Below, piece after piece: positions 1 through 8,399 of a stretch of DNA of 64,000 nucleotides. Location: positions 1-64,000 of the forward strand of contig NZ_DASTPW010000012.1 in assembly GCF_035762065.1 (NCBI RefSeq). Reading direction: 5' to 3'. Origin of the DNA: Methylibium sp035762065 (GTDB lineage Bacteria; Pseudomonadota; Gammaproteobacteria; Burkholderiales; Burkholderiaceae_C). Position numbers and translations under genes: made by a program. Positions within the stretch are counted from its first letter, which is position 1. Each line of letters starts with the position of its first letter. The notes beneath the pieces are model-generated. The model saw nothing but the letters and a program-made list of their open reading frames with translations. It was not told the DNA's origin and searched no databases.

Positions 1-933
1 GACCGCGAGGTGACGCCCGCCGACGTGGCGCGCGTCGTCGAGACCGCCCGCGCGATCAACATCTCCACGGACCAGCGCCTGCTGCTGGTGGAGCCGCAGG
101 AATTCGTGATCGACGGCCAGGACGTGAAGGAGCCGATCGGCATGAGCGGCATCCGGCTGGAAGCCAAGGTGCACATCGTCACCGGCGCCCAGAGCGCGGC
201 CGAGAACATCATCAAGTGCGTGCGGCGCTGCGGCCTGGAGGTCGAGCAGCTGCTGCTGAACCCGCTGGCGTCCAGCCAGGCGGTGCTGTCGGAAGACGAG
301 AAGGAACTGGGCGTGGCGCTGGTCGACATCGGCGCGGGCACCACCGACGTGGCCATCTTCACCGGCGGCGCGATCCGCCACACCTCGGTCATCCCGATCG
401 CCGGCGACCTGATCACCAGCGACATCGCGATGGCGCTGCGCACGCCGACCAAGGACGCCGAGGAGATCAAGATCGACCACGGCGTCGCCAAGCAGCTGCT
501 GGCCGACCCGAACGAGCAGGTCGAGGTGCCCGGCCTCGGCGACCGCGCGCCGCGTCTTCTCAGCCGGCAGGCCCTGAGCGGCGTGATCGAGCCGCGCATC
601 GAGGAGATCTACGCGCTGGTGCACCAGGTGATCCGCGACAGCGGCTACGAGGAGCTGCTCTCCAGCGGCATCGTGATCACCGGCGGCGCCTCGGTGATGC
701 CGGGCATGGTCGAGCTCGGCGAGGACATCTTTCTCAAGCCGGTGCGCCGTGGACTGCCGCTGTACGCCGGCGCACTGAACGACATGGTGGCCAGCCCGCG
801 CTCGGCCACCGTGATGGGCCTGCTCGAAGAGGCCCGGCTCGCACGCACGCGCGGCCTGAAGGCGCTGCCGGCGAGCGGCGGCGTCGGCTCGCTGCTCGCG
901 CGCGTGCGCGACTTCTTCGTCGGCAACTTCTGA
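1..933 (+). CDS. ftsA: Cell division protein FtsA, 3' part (5' end outside window)
   Basis: FtsA is an actin-like ATPase that tethers FtsZ to the inner membrane and recruits later divisome proteins. The frame is open from base 1, so the start lies upstream of the window; about 310 residues are visible of a family length near 410. Visible family features include the phosphate-2 type motif DIGAGTTDVAIF (about residue 110) and the adenosine-motif segment GIVITGGASVMPG. The C-terminus (LLARVRDFFVGNF) has the amphipathic character of the FtsA membrane-targeting helix. ftsZ follows 108 bp downstream on the same strand, the usual order at the end of a division cluster. Confidence 0.97.
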   Translation, partial: DREVTPADVARVVETARAINISTDQRLLLVEPQEFVIDGQDVKEPIGMSGIRLEAKVHIVTGAQSAAENIIKCVRRCGLEVEQLLLNPLASSQAVLSEDEKELGVALVDIGAGTTDVAIFTGGAIRHTSVIPIAGDLITSDIAMALRTPTKDAEEIKIDHGVAKQLLADPNEQVEVPGLGDRAPRLLSRQALSGVIEPRIEEIYALVHQVIRDSGYEELLSSGIVITGGASVMPGMVELGEDIFLKPVRRGLPLYAGALNDMVASPRSATVMGLLEEARLARTRGLKALPASGGVGSLLARVRDFFVGNF

Positions 934-1041
934 ATGAACTTCCCCGAACAAGAGAGCGGCTCGCTTCCCGGACCACGCTCCGTTTTTGATGAACCCACCC
1001 ACCCCCATCGCCAGGCAACTGCACACGCAAGGAGAACCACC

Positions 1042-2322
1042 ATGCCCATCGAAATGATCGAAGAGGACTTGTTCGAGCTCGGCACCAAGATCAAGGTCAT
1101 CGGCGTCGGCGGCGGCGGCGGCAACGCCGTCGATCACATGATTTCCGAAGGCGTGCAAGGCGTCGAGTTCATCTGCGCGAACACCGACGCGCAGGCGCTG
1201 CGCCGCTCGAAGGCCGGCGAGCTGATCCAGCTCGGCAAGACCGGCCTCGGCGCCGGCAGCAAGCCCCAGGTCGGCAAGGCCGCGGCCGAGGAGGCCGAAG
1301 GCCGCATCCGCGAGGCGCTGGCCGGCTCGCACATGGTGTTCCTCGCCGCCGGCATGGGCGGCGGCACCGGCACCGGCGCGGCGCCGGTGATCGCGCGCAT
1401 CGCAAAGGAGATGGGCGTGCTGACGGTGGGCGTCGTCACCAAGCCCTTCGAGTTCGAGGGCGGGCGGCGCATGAAGCAGGCCGAGCAGGGCCTGTCCGAG
1501 CTGGAGGCGAACGTCGACTCGCTGATCGTGATCCTCAACGAGAAGCTGATCGAGGTGCTCGGCGACGACATCTCGCAGGACCAGGCCTTCAAGCAGGCCA
1601 ATGACGTGCTGAAGAACGCGGTCGGCGGCATCGCCGACATCATCCACATCGACGCCTCGATCAACGTCGACTTCGAGGACGTGCGCACGGTGATGAGCGA
1701 GCCGGGCAAGGCGATGATGGGCACGGCCGTCGCGACCGGCCCGGACCGCGCGAACAAGGCCGCCGATGCCGCGGTGGCCTGCCCGCTGCTCGAAGGCATC
1801 GACCTGTCGGGCGCGCGCGGCGTGCTGGTGCTGATCGCGGCGAGCAAGTCGAGCCTCAAGCTCAGCGAGAGCAAGAACGCGATGAACACGATCCGCCGCT
1901 ATGCGTCGGAAGAGGCGCACGTGATCTTCGGCGCGGCGCACGACGACAGCCTGGGCGACCAGCTGCGCGTCACCGTGATCGCCACCGGCCTTGCGCCGCA
2001 GCGCGGCGTGCTGCGCCCGGCGCACGGCGGACACCAGCCGCATGCCCAGCAGCACCCGCCGATCGCGGTGGTGCACAGCCAGCCGCTGCAGCGCACCGGC
2101 ACCGACAACCTGCCGGTGCTGAACCATCCGGTCGTCCATGCCTCGCAGGTCCAGCCGCAGGTCGTGATGCCAGCCCAGCCGGTCAACAGCTACGCCGGCA
2201 TGGACGTGCCCAGCGTCTGGCGCAACGGCCGCACCCAGGCCGCGGCCAAGGTGGATGCGCTGGCGAGCAACGGCATGGACGAGATCGACATCCCGGCCTT
2301 CCTGCGCCGGCAGGCGGACTGA
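1042..2322 (+). CDS. ftsZ: Cell division protein FtsZ
   Basis: FtsZ is the tubulin-like GTPase that polymerises into the cytokinetic ring at midcell. The 426-residue product carries the tubulin signature GGGTGTG near residues 105-112, an N-terminal nucleotide-binding glycine run (GVGGGGGNAV), and the T7-loop type NVDFEDVR. A variable linker rich in His, Gln and Pro follows, ending in the conserved C-terminal peptide DEIDIPAFLRRQAD that binds FtsA and ZipA. The start at 1042 is chosen because AAGGAG lies 8-13 bp upstream and the product then begins as in the family. An in-frame ATG at 934 would add 36 residues with no family resemblance. Confidence 0.98.
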   Translation: MPIEMIEEDLFELGTKIKVIGVGGGGGNAVDHMISEGVQGVEFICANTDAQALRRSKAGELIQLGKTGLGAGSKPQVGKAAAEEAEGRIREALAGSHMVFLAAGMGGGTGTGAAPVIARIAKEMGVLTVGVVTKPFEFEGGRRMKQAEQGLSELEANVDSLIVILNEKLIEVLGDDISQDQAFKQANDVLKNAVGGIADIIHIDASINVDFEDVRTVMSEPGKAMMGTAVATGPDRANKAADAAVACPLLEGIDLSGARGVLVLIAASKSSLKLSESKNAMNTIRRYASEEAHVIFGAAHDDSLGDQLRVTVIATGLAPQRGVLRPAHGGHQPHAQQHPPIAVVHSQPLQRTGTDNLPVLNHPVVHASQVQPQVVMPAQPVNSYAGMDVPSVWRNGRTQAAAKVDALASNGMDEIDIPAFLRRQAD

Positions 2323-2335
2323 GGAGCGCGTGGGC

Positions 2336-2361
2336 GAGGAGCCGGCGCGAGCCGGCTCCTC
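2336..2361 (+). terminator. Perfect 11-bp hairpin after ftsZ
   Basis: GAGGAGCCGGC and its exact reverse complement flank a GCGA tetraloop, 13 bp after the ftsZ stop. GCGA is a GNRA-type loop, so the RNA hairpin should be very stable. No U-tract follows, so intrinsic termination is uncertain. The position between convergent ftsZ and dppF suggests a transcript end in one or both directions. Confidence 0.65.
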
Positions 2362-2386
2362 CGATCCACGCGTGCCGCGACGCAAG

Positions 2387-2414
2387 CGCCTCCCGGTCGG
2401 GAATGCGGGAGGCG
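2387..2414. terminator. Second hairpin in the ftsZ/dppF convergent gap
   Basis: CGCCTCCCG and CGGGAGGCG form a perfect 9-bp stem around a 10-nt loop. It lies between the ftsZ hairpin and the 3' end of dppF and is symmetric, so it could serve transcripts arriving from either side. There is no clear T-run on either strand. Confidence 0.45.
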
Positions 2415-2488
2415 AGCGGCAGCCAGCGGCCGGACGACGTTGGAACACCCAAAGCCGGGTCGGCCGGCGGCCGCGAAGCGGTGCTGCC

Positions 2489-3502
2489 TCAATCGCGTTG
2501 CGTCGCGAGCCCTTCCGCGTAGTGGCAGGCGACGCGGCTCGCGCCGAGCTCGCGCAGCGCCGGCACCTCGACGCGACAGCGCTCGTCCGCGAACGGGCAG
2601 CGCCCGTGGAAGACGCAGCCCGACGGCGGGCTCAGCGGCGACGGCAGCTCGCCGACGAGCCGGATCTTCTGCGCGCGCCGGGCGGGGTCGAGGCTGGGCG
2701 TCGCCGACAGCAGCGCCTTCGTGTACGGATGCAGCGGCCGGCCGAACAGCGCGGCCTTCGGCGCTTCCTCGACCACCCGGCCGAAGTACATGACCATCAC
2801 CCGCTGCGCGATGTGCTCGACGACCGACAGGTTGTGCGAGATGAACACGTAGGCCACGCCGCTTTGCTGCTGCAGGTCCATCAGCAGGTTGAGGATCTGC
2901 GCCTGGATGGAGACGTCGAGCGCCGAGGTGGGCTCGTCGGCGACCAGCAGCCGGGGCGCCAGCACCATCGCGCGCGCGATCGCGATGCGCTGGCGCTGGC
3001 CGCCCGAGAACATGTGCGGATAGCGCGACGCGTGCTCGGGCCGCAGGCCCACCTGCGCGAGCATCGCGCCGATGCGCTCGCGGCGTTGCGCGGCGTCGAG
3101 CCCGGTGTTCAGCGCGAGCGGCTCGTCGAGCATCTGCGCGACGCGCTTGCGCGGGTTCAGCGAGGCGTAGGGGTTCTGGAACACCATCTGCACCGAGCGG
3201 CGCAACACGCGCTTCTGCTCGACGCTGGCGGTGCCGACGTCGATGCCGTCGATCGTCAGACGGCCCGCGGTCGGCGTCTCGACCAGCGTCAACGCGCGGG
3301 CGAGCGTCGACTTGCCGCAACCCGATTCGCCGACCACCGCCAGCGTCTCGCCCGCCTCGAGCGTGAAGCTGACGCCTTCGAGCGCGCGCACCGTCGCGGC
3401 CGGCTTCATGAAGCCGCGCGAGACGCTGTAGTGGCGCGTCAGCCCCTCGGCTTCGAGCAGATGCGGCATCGCGAGCAGCGTCGATTCGGGCAGGGCGTTC
3501 AT
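2489..3502 (-). CDS. dppF: Peptide ABC transporter ATPase, DppF/OppF type
   Basis: This is one of two ATPases that would power uptake by the peptide transporter encoded in this operon. The 337-residue product has Walker A GESGCGKST, the ABC signature FSGGQRQRI, Walker B LLVADEPTSALD and the switch His in FISHN. The C-terminal oligopeptide-transporter extension with its Cys-containing segment (GCVFHGRCPFADERC) is typical of OppF/DppF. The start MNALPES at 3502 is preferred over an upstream in-frame ATG at 3556 and a downstream one at 3469. It is the last gene of the minus-strand dpp operon; a hairpin repeat separates it from dppD. Confidence 0.93.
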   Translation of the reverse strand: MNALPESTLLAMPHLLEAEGLTRHYSVSRGFMKPAATVRALEGVSFTLEAGETLAVVGESGCGKSTLARALTLVETPTAGRLTIDGIDVGTASVEQKRVLRRSVQMVFQNPYASLNPRKRVAQMLDEPLALNTGLDAAQRRERIGAMLAQVGLRPEHASRYPHMFSGGQRQRIAIARAMVLAPRLLVADEPTSALDVSIQAQILNLLMDLQQQSGVAYVFISHNLSVVEHIAQRVMVMYFGRVVEEAPKAALFGRPLHPYTKALLSATPSLDPARRAQKIRLVGELPSPLSPPSGCVFHGRCPFADERCRVEVPALRELGASRVACHYAEGLATQRD

Positions 3503-3567
3503 GACAAGTGCGCTATGGCGAGTGCGGCATGGCAAAAGCAGCAGCTTCTGCGTCAAGCACCTTCAAG

Positions 3568-3650
3568 CAGCCGCGACGGATCCGGCTTTGCCGGTCCGTT
3601 CGGGGCGCCCCCTCGAGGGGGAGCGGCGAAGCCGCAACGGGGGTGGGTCA
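3568..3650 (+). repeat. Three-hairpin repeat, copy A (between dppD and dppF)
   Basis: On the + strand the element reads GGATCCGGC..., then a CCCCCTCGAGGGGG palindrome, then GCGGCGAAGCCGC, and ends ...ACGGGGGTGGGTCA. The three hairpins are CCGGC/GCCGG with a 3-nt loop, the C5/G5 stem, and GCGGC/GCCGC. The last three bases are the TGA stop of minus-strand dppD, so the element fills the operon gap between dppD and dppF. It belongs with copies at 4658, 6738, 26196, 33668, 34562 and, more divergent, 47808. Confidence 0.93.
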
Positions 3651-4610
3651 TAACCGCGGCCGGATGCAGCGCGCCAGGCCGCCGTCGGGCATCGCGTCGA
3701 GTGCCGGGTGCTTGGCGCGGCAGCTCTCGATCACGTACGGGCAGCGCGGCGACAGCAGGCAGCCGGCCGGCCGGTCGTGCTGGCCGGGCACCAGGCCCGC
3801 GAGCGTCGGCAGGCGCGCCGCGCCGCGGCTGCGCTCGGGGATCGCCGCGAGCAGCGCCTCGGTGTAGGGGTGGTGCGGCGCGTCGAACAGCGCCGGCACC
3901 GGCTGCACCTCGACCACCTCGCCGGCGTACATCACCGCGATGCGCCGGGCATGGCCGGCGAGCAGCGCGAGGTCGTGGGTGATCAGGATCAGCGCCATCT
4001 CGCGCTGGCGCTGCAGGCCGACCAGCAGGTCGAGCACCTGCGCCTGGATCGTCACGTCGAGCGCGGTGGTCGGCTCGTCGGCGATCAGCAGCTTCGGCGC
4101 GCAGGCCAGCGCCATCGCGATCATCACGCGCTGGCTCATGCCGCCGGACAGCTGGTGCGGGTAGGCCGAGAGGCGCGAGGCGGCGTCGGGGATCTCGACG
4201 AGCTTGAGCAGCTCCAGCGCGCGGTCCTTCAAGGCCGAGCCGCTGCCCTTGTGATGCACCTTCAGCGTCTCGACGATCTGGAAGCCGACGGTGTAGCTCG
4301 GGTTCAGGCTCGTCATCGGGTCCTGAAAAATCATCGCGATGTCGCGGCCGACGATTTCGCGGCGCTGCTTCGGCTTCAGGGCCAGGAGGTCCACGCCGTC
4401 GAAGCGCATCACGTCGGCGCGCACGCGGCCGGGCTCGTCGATCAGGCCCATCACCGCGAGCATGCTGACGCTCTTGCCCGAGCCGGACTCGCCGACGATG
4501 CCGAGCAGCTCGCCGCGCTGCACGTCGAGATCGACGCCCTGCACCGCGGCGAAGGGCCGGTCGAGCGAGCCGAACTCGACCGTAAGGTTGCGGATTTCTA
4601 GAAGGCCCAC
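3648..4610 (-). CDS. dppD: Peptide ABC transporter ATPase, DppD/OppD type
   Basis: This is the second ATPase of the peptide importer. The 320-residue product has Walker A GESGSGKS, the signature LSGGMSQRV, Walker B LLIADEPTTALD and a switch His in LITHDL, followed by the DppD-type C-terminal region (CLLSPRCPYVIESC). A GTG start at 4610 (MGLLEIRNLTVEFG) is chosen because it matches the family N-terminus and has GGAG just upstream. The longer in-frame extension would be translated from repeat copy B and resembles nothing. The gene sits between dppC and dppF, with hairpin repeats in both gaps. Confidence 0.92.
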   Translation of the reverse strand: MGLLEIRNLTVEFGSLDRPFAAVQGVDLDVQRGELLGIVGESGSGKSVSMLAVMGLIDEPGRVRADVMRFDGVDLLALKPKQRREIVGRDIAMIFQDPMTSLNPSYTVGFQIVETLKVHHKGSGSALKDRALELLKLVEIPDAASRLSAYPHQLSGGMSQRVMIAMALACAPKLLIADEPTTALDVTIQAQVLDLLVGLQRQREMALILITHDLALLAGHARRIAVMYAGEVVEVQPVPALFDAPHHPYTEALLAAIPERSRGAARLPTLAGLVPGQHDRPAGCLLSPRCPYVIESCRAKHPALDAMPDGGLARCIRPRL

Positions 4611-4657
4611 TGCAACTCCATCCACACGACGTGCTGACAGCAAAAGGCACCCACCCG

Positions 4658-4740
4658 CAGCCGCCGCGGATCCGGCTTTGCCGGGCCGCCAGCGGCGCCC
4701 CCTTGAGGGGGAGCGGCGAAGCCGCAACGGGGGCGGGTCA
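4658..4740 (+). repeat. Three-hairpin repeat, copy B (between dppC and dppD)
   Basis: Nearly identical to copy A. The hairpins are CCGGC-TTT-GCCGG, CCCCCTTGAGGGGG and GCGGCGAAGCCGC, and the end ...GGGGGCGGGTCA provides the TGA stop of dppC on the minus strand. It occupies most of the 127-bp gap between dppC and the dppD start. Confidence 0.93.
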
Positions 4741-5649
4741 TTGCAGCTTCTTCAGCTTCGGGTCCAGCGCATCGCGCAGCCCGTCGCCCATCAGGTTGAT
4801 CGCAAGCACGGTCGAGAGGATCGCGAGTCCCGGCAAGGTGACGACCCAGTTGGCCCGCTCGATGTAGTCGCGCGCCGACGCCAGCATCGTGCCCCACTCG
4901 GGCATCGGCGGCTGCGCGCCCAGGCCGAGGAAGCCGAGCGCGGCGGCGGTCAGGATCGCTTCGGAAAAGCCCATCGTCGCGGTGACGATCACCGGCGCCA
5001 TGCAGTTGGGCAGCACCGTGTCGAACATCAGCCGCAACGGGCCTGCGCCGGCGAGGCGCGAGGCGATCACGTAGTCCTTCTGCAGCTCGCCGAGCGCCGA
5101 GGCGCGCACGAGGCGCACATAGCCCGGGATCGAGACGATCGCGATCGCGAGCATCGTGTTGAACAGGCCCGGGCCCAGCACCGCGACCACCGCGATCGCC
5201 AGCAGCAGGCTCGGCAGCGCGAGCATCACGTCCATCACCCGCAGGATCGCGACGCCCAGGCGCCTGGGGAAGAAGGCCGCGAGCAGGCCCAGCACGATGC
5301 CGGGCAGCATCGAAAGAGCGACCGCCACGACGCCGATCGCCAGCGACAGCCGCGCGCCGTGCAGCAGGCGCGAAAGGATGTCGCGGCCGACGTCGTCGGT
5401 GCCGAGCGGGAAGCGGGCGCTGCCGTCGGCGTGCCACATCGGCGGCGCGAGCAGCGCGTCGCGGTACTGCTCGATCGGGCTGTGCGGCGCCAGCACGCCG
5501 GCCAGCAAGGCGGCCAGCACGACGAGCACCAGGAAGACGAGCCCGCCGAGCGCGCCGCGGTTGGCGGAGAAGCTGCGCCAGAAATCCTGGAGGCTCGACG
5601 GCGGCGCGCCGGCGGTGGTGGGGTCGTTCGAGGAGAGGACGGCGCTCAT
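4738..5649 (-). CDS. dppC: Peptide ABC transporter permease, DppC type
   Basis: This is one of the two inner-membrane permease subunits. The 303-residue product has a cytoplasmic N-terminus, a first membrane helix (GGLVFLVLVVLAALLAGV), and further helices around the EAA loop (DYVIASRLAGAGPLRLMFDTVL) that contacts the ATPases. Length and layout fit DppC/OppC. The start MSAVLSSNDP lies 5 bp after the dppB stop, implying coupled translation. The reading frame stays open far upstream through dppB in another register, but that longer product is not real. Confidence 0.93.
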   Translation of the reverse strand: MSAVLSSNDPTTAGAPPSSLQDFWRSFSANRGALGGLVFLVLVVLAALLAGVLAPHSPIEQYRDALLAPPMWHADGSARFPLGTDDVGRDILSRLLHGARLSLAIGVVAVALSMLPGIVLGLLAAFFPRRLGVAILRVMDVMLALPSLLLAIAVVAVLGPGLFNTMLAIAIVSIPGYVRLVRASALGELQKDYVIASRLAGAGPLRLMFDTVLPNCMAPVIVTATMGFSEAILTAAALGFLGLGAQPPMPEWGTMLASARDYIERANWVVTLPGLAILSTVLAINLMGDGLRDALDPKLKKLQ

Positions 5650-5654
5650 CGGCT

Positions 5655-6683
5655 TCACCTTGCGTGGCGGATGCGCGGGTTCACCAGCCCGTACATCACG
5701 TCGACGATGAGGTTCACCACGATCACCGTCGTCGCGGTGATCAGGATGCCGCCTTGCACGACCGGGTAGTCGCGCCGGCCGATCGCATCGATCAGCCACT
5801 TGCCCACGCCGGGCCAGGAGAAGATGGTTTCGGTCAGCACCGCGCCGGCCAGCAGCGCGCCCACCTGCAGGCCGATCACCGTGACCACCGGCACCAGCGC
5901 GTTGCGCAGCGCATGCACGAACACCACGCGCGCGGGCGACAGCCCCTTCGCGCGGGCCGTGCGCACGTAGTCCTCGCGCAGCACCTCGAGCATCGACGAG
6001 CGCGTCATCCGCGCGATCACCGCGAGCGGGATCGTGCCGAGCACGATCGAGGGCAGCACCAGGTGAGACACCGCCGAGCGCCACGCGCCTTCGTCGGGCG
6101 ACAGCCAGGCGTCGATCAGCATGAAGCCGGTCACCGGCGTCACGTCGTACTGCAGCGCCACGCGGCCCGACACCGGCAGCGCGAGCTCGGGCGCGATGCC
6201 CTGCATCTGCACCGAGAAGAACATGATGAGCAGCAGGCCCCACCAGAAGATCGGCATCGAGAAGCCGGTCAGCGCGAGCCCCATCACGCCGTGGTCGAGC
6301 AGCGAGCCGCGCTTGATCGCCGCGAGCATGCCGGCCAGCAGCCCGAACACGCTCGCGAACAGCAGCGCGCAGACCGACAGCTCCACCGTCGCCGGGAACA
6401 GCTTGAGGAACTCGCTCCACACCGCCTCCTGCGTCACGAACGACTCGCCGAGGTCGAGCTGCAGGGCCTTCCACAGGTAGACGAGGTACTGCTTCCACAA
6501 CGGCTGGTCGAGCCCGAGGCGCTGCATGGCCTCCGCATAGAAGACGGGATCGAGCCTGCGCTCGCCGGCCATCACCTGCACCGGGTCGCCGGGGATCAGG
6601 TGGATCAGCGAGAACGCGAGCAGCGTGATGCCGAGGAAGGTCGGGATCACGACGGCGAGGCGGCGCAGGATGAAGGCAAGCAC
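5655..6683 (-). CDS. dppB: Peptide ABC transporter permease, DppB type
   Basis: The partner permease of DppC. The 342-residue product opens with the family-typical MLAFILRRLAVVIPTFLGI, whose first helix runs into the conserved IHLIPGDPV. Later helices flank an EAA loop (REDYVRTARAKGLSPARVVF), and GWPGVGKWLIDAI-type periplasmic and membrane segments follow near the C-terminus. It follows the three binding-protein genes in the operon, separated from the last by repeat copy C. Confidence 0.94.
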   Translation of the reverse strand: MLAFILRRLAVVIPTFLGITLLAFSLIHLIPGDPVQVMAGERRLDPVFYAEAMQRLGLDQPLWKQYLVYLWKALQLDLGESFVTQEAVWSEFLKLFPATVELSVCALLFASVFGLLAGMLAAIKRGSLLDHGVMGLALTGFSMPIFWWGLLLIMFFSVQMQGIAPELALPVSGRVALQYDVTPVTGFMLIDAWLSPDEGAWRSAVSHLVLPSIVLGTIPLAVIARMTRSSMLEVLREDYVRTARAKGLSPARVVFVHALRNALVPVVTVIGLQVGALLAGAVLTETIFSWPGVGKWLIDAIGRRDYPVVQGGILITATTVIVVNLIVDVMYGLVNPRIRHAR

Positions 6684-6737
6684 GGCAGGTCAGTGTCAAC
6701 TTAAAGCGGTGATCGAAGGCGTGCGGCCTCAACCGAG

Positions 6738-6819
6738 CGGCCGCCGCGGATCCGGCTTCGCCGGGCCGCCAGCGGCGCCCCCTTGAGGGGGAGCGGCGAA
6801 GCCGCAACGGGGGTGGTCA
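6738..6819 (+). repeat. Three-hairpin repeat, copy C (between dppA3 and dppB)
   Basis: Same architecture as copies A and B, with first loop TTC in place of TTT (CCGGCTTCGCCGG). The right end GGGGGTGGTCA contains the TGA stop of the minus-strand dppA3 gene. It lies in the 133-bp gap between the binding-protein genes and the permease genes, where a stabilising or attenuating hairpin could set their expression ratio. That role is inference. Confidence 0.93.
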
Positions 6820-8394
6820 ATCAAGGCTCACGCCGCGGAAGTCGAGATCCGAAAGCGGGCCGGGCACGAAGCCCTTCACCTTCGCGCTCACCGCGGTGTA
6901 GTAGTGCGGGTAGACGGTCGGGATCACCGGCACCGCGTCGAAGACGATGCGCTGGGCCCGGCGGTAGAGCGCGGCGCGCTCGTCGCGGTCGGCGGTGACG
7001 CGCGCGCGGTCGAGCAGCTCGTCGAGGCGCCGGTCGCACCAGCCGCTGCGGTTGCCGCCGGAGGCGACCGCGCCGCAGCTCAGGTCGGGCGTCAGCATGC
7101 TGTCGGGATCGGCGCCGTTGCCCTGGTTCAGGTGACTCAGGTCGTAGTCGCCGCGCGCGGTGCGGCGCAGCAGTTCGCCCCACTCGACCATCTCGACCTT
7201 CAGCTTGACGCCGATGCGCGCCCAGTCGGCCTGCAGCAGCTCGCCGGCGCGCTTGCCGTCGATGCTGCCGCCGACCGCCATCGACAGCGTGATCGGCGCG
7301 CCGTCGTAGCCGCTGGCCTTGACGAGCGCCTTCGCGCGCTCGGGATCGAAGGCGCGCTCGAGGCTCGCGTCGTGGCCCCACATCACCGAGGGGAGGAAGC
7401 TGTTCGCCACCTCGGCCCGGCCGCCGTAGACCGAGGCGACGTAGCTCTTCTTGTCGATGCCCAGCCACAGCGCCTCGCGGAAGCGCGGGTCCGAGAGGAA
7501 GCGCCGCCGGGTGTTGACCAGGATGTAGCTGGTGATCAGCACCGGCCCGCCGAGCAGGCGCACCGTCGTGCCCTTGAACGCCTCGATCGCTTCGGCGCGC
7601 ATGTAGGAGCCGACCAGGCATTCGCCCGCCTTGACCCGCTGCGCGCGCACCTTGCCGTCGGGCGTCATCGCGAACACGAGCTGGTCGATCGCCGGCTTGC
7701 CGGCCCAGTGGCCGGGGTGCGCCGCGAGCCGCAGGACCGCGTCCTTCTGGTAGCTCTTGAACAGCCACGGGCCGGTGCCCACCGGCTGGGTGTTGAGCTC
7801 CTCGACGCGGCCGTTCTTCAGCAGCGCCGCGCCGTACTCGGCGGAGAACACGGTGGCGATCTTGTCGTCGGCCAGCAGCGCGAGGAAGGGCGCGGACGGC
7901 CGCGCCAGCGCGATGCGCACCGTCTGCGCGTCGAGCTTCTCGATGCCCGTCACCAGCTCGCCCAGGCCGTTCGACGCCCAGGCCTCGAAGCCGGCCTTCG
8001 CCGATGCGAGCCACGGGCTGGCCTTCGGCGTGCGCGTCGCGTCGATCAGCCGCTGCAGCGAGAACAGCACGTCGTCGGCGTTCATCGCGCGCGTCGGCTT
8101 GAACCACGGCGTCGTGTGGAAGGCGACGTCGCGCCGGAGGTGCAGCGTGATCTGCCGGCCGTCGGCACTCGCTTCCCAGCGTTGCGCGAGCCCGGGCGCG
8201 AGCTCGCTCGTGCCGCGCTTGACCGACAGCAGCTGGTCGTAGATCGGGAAGCCCGCCATGTCGCGGGTGGTCGACGAGGTGAACTGCGTCGGATCGAAGC
8301 CGTCGGGCGGCGCGGCGCTGCAGACGGTCAGCGTCGCGGCACCCGCCTGCATCGCCGCCGCGGACGCGAGCGCCGCGGCGGCCGCAAGACGCAT
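6817..8394 (-). CDS. Peptide ABC transporter substrate-binding protein 3 (SBP family 5)
   Basis: This is a periplasmic binding protein that would deliver peptides or related ligands to DppBC. The 525-residue product begins MRLAAAAALASAAAMQAGAA, a clear Sec signal peptide, followed by TLTVCSAAPPDGFDPTQF, the start of a DppA-like mature protein. Length fits SBP_bac_5. The gene starts 5 bp after the stop of the preceding paralogue. It resembles the 8400-9968 gene more closely than the first one, suggesting a later duplication. Its 3' end is fused to repeat copy C at the stop codon. Confidence 0.92.
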   Translation of the reverse strand: MRLAAAAALASAAAMQAGAATLTVCSAAPPDGFDPTQFTSSTTRDMAGFPIYDQLLSVKRGTSELAPGLAQRWEASADGRQITLHLRRDVAFHTTPWFKPTRAMNADDVLFSLQRLIDATRTPKASPWLASAKAGFEAWASNGLGELVTGIEKLDAQTVRIALARPSAPFLALLADDKIATVFSAEYGAALLKNGRVEELNTQPVGTGPWLFKSYQKDAVLRLAAHPGHWAGKPAIDQLVFAMTPDGKVRAQRVKAGECLVGSYMRAEAIEAFKGTTVRLLGGPVLITSYILVNTRRRFLSDPRFREALWLGIDKKSYVASVYGGRAEVANSFLPSVMWGHDASLERAFDPERAKALVKASGYDGAPITLSMAVGGSIDGKRAGELLQADWARIGVKLKVEMVEWGELLRRTARGDYDLSHLNQGNGADPDSMLTPDLSCGAVASGGNRSGWCDRRLDELLDRARVTADRDERAALYRRAQRIVFDAVPVIPTVYPHYYTAVSAKVKGFVPGPLSDLDFRGVSLD

Positions 8395-8399
8395 CGGTT

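Noticed and set aside
934..1041. In-frame ATG at 934 extending FtsZ by 36 residues
   Set aside because: The extension has no FtsZ resemblance, and AAGGAG precedes the ATG at 1042.
4611..4727. N-terminal extension of DppD starting MRLRRSPSRGRRW
   Set aside because: It is simply translated repeat sequence. Similar MRLRRS starts appear wherever the repeat precedes a minus-strand gene, so these are artefacts of the element.
4738..6807. A 689-residue open frame covering dppC and antisense-like sequence through dppB
   Set aside because: Only the last 303 residues match a permease. The upstream part is dppB read in the wrong register, open because of the high GC content.
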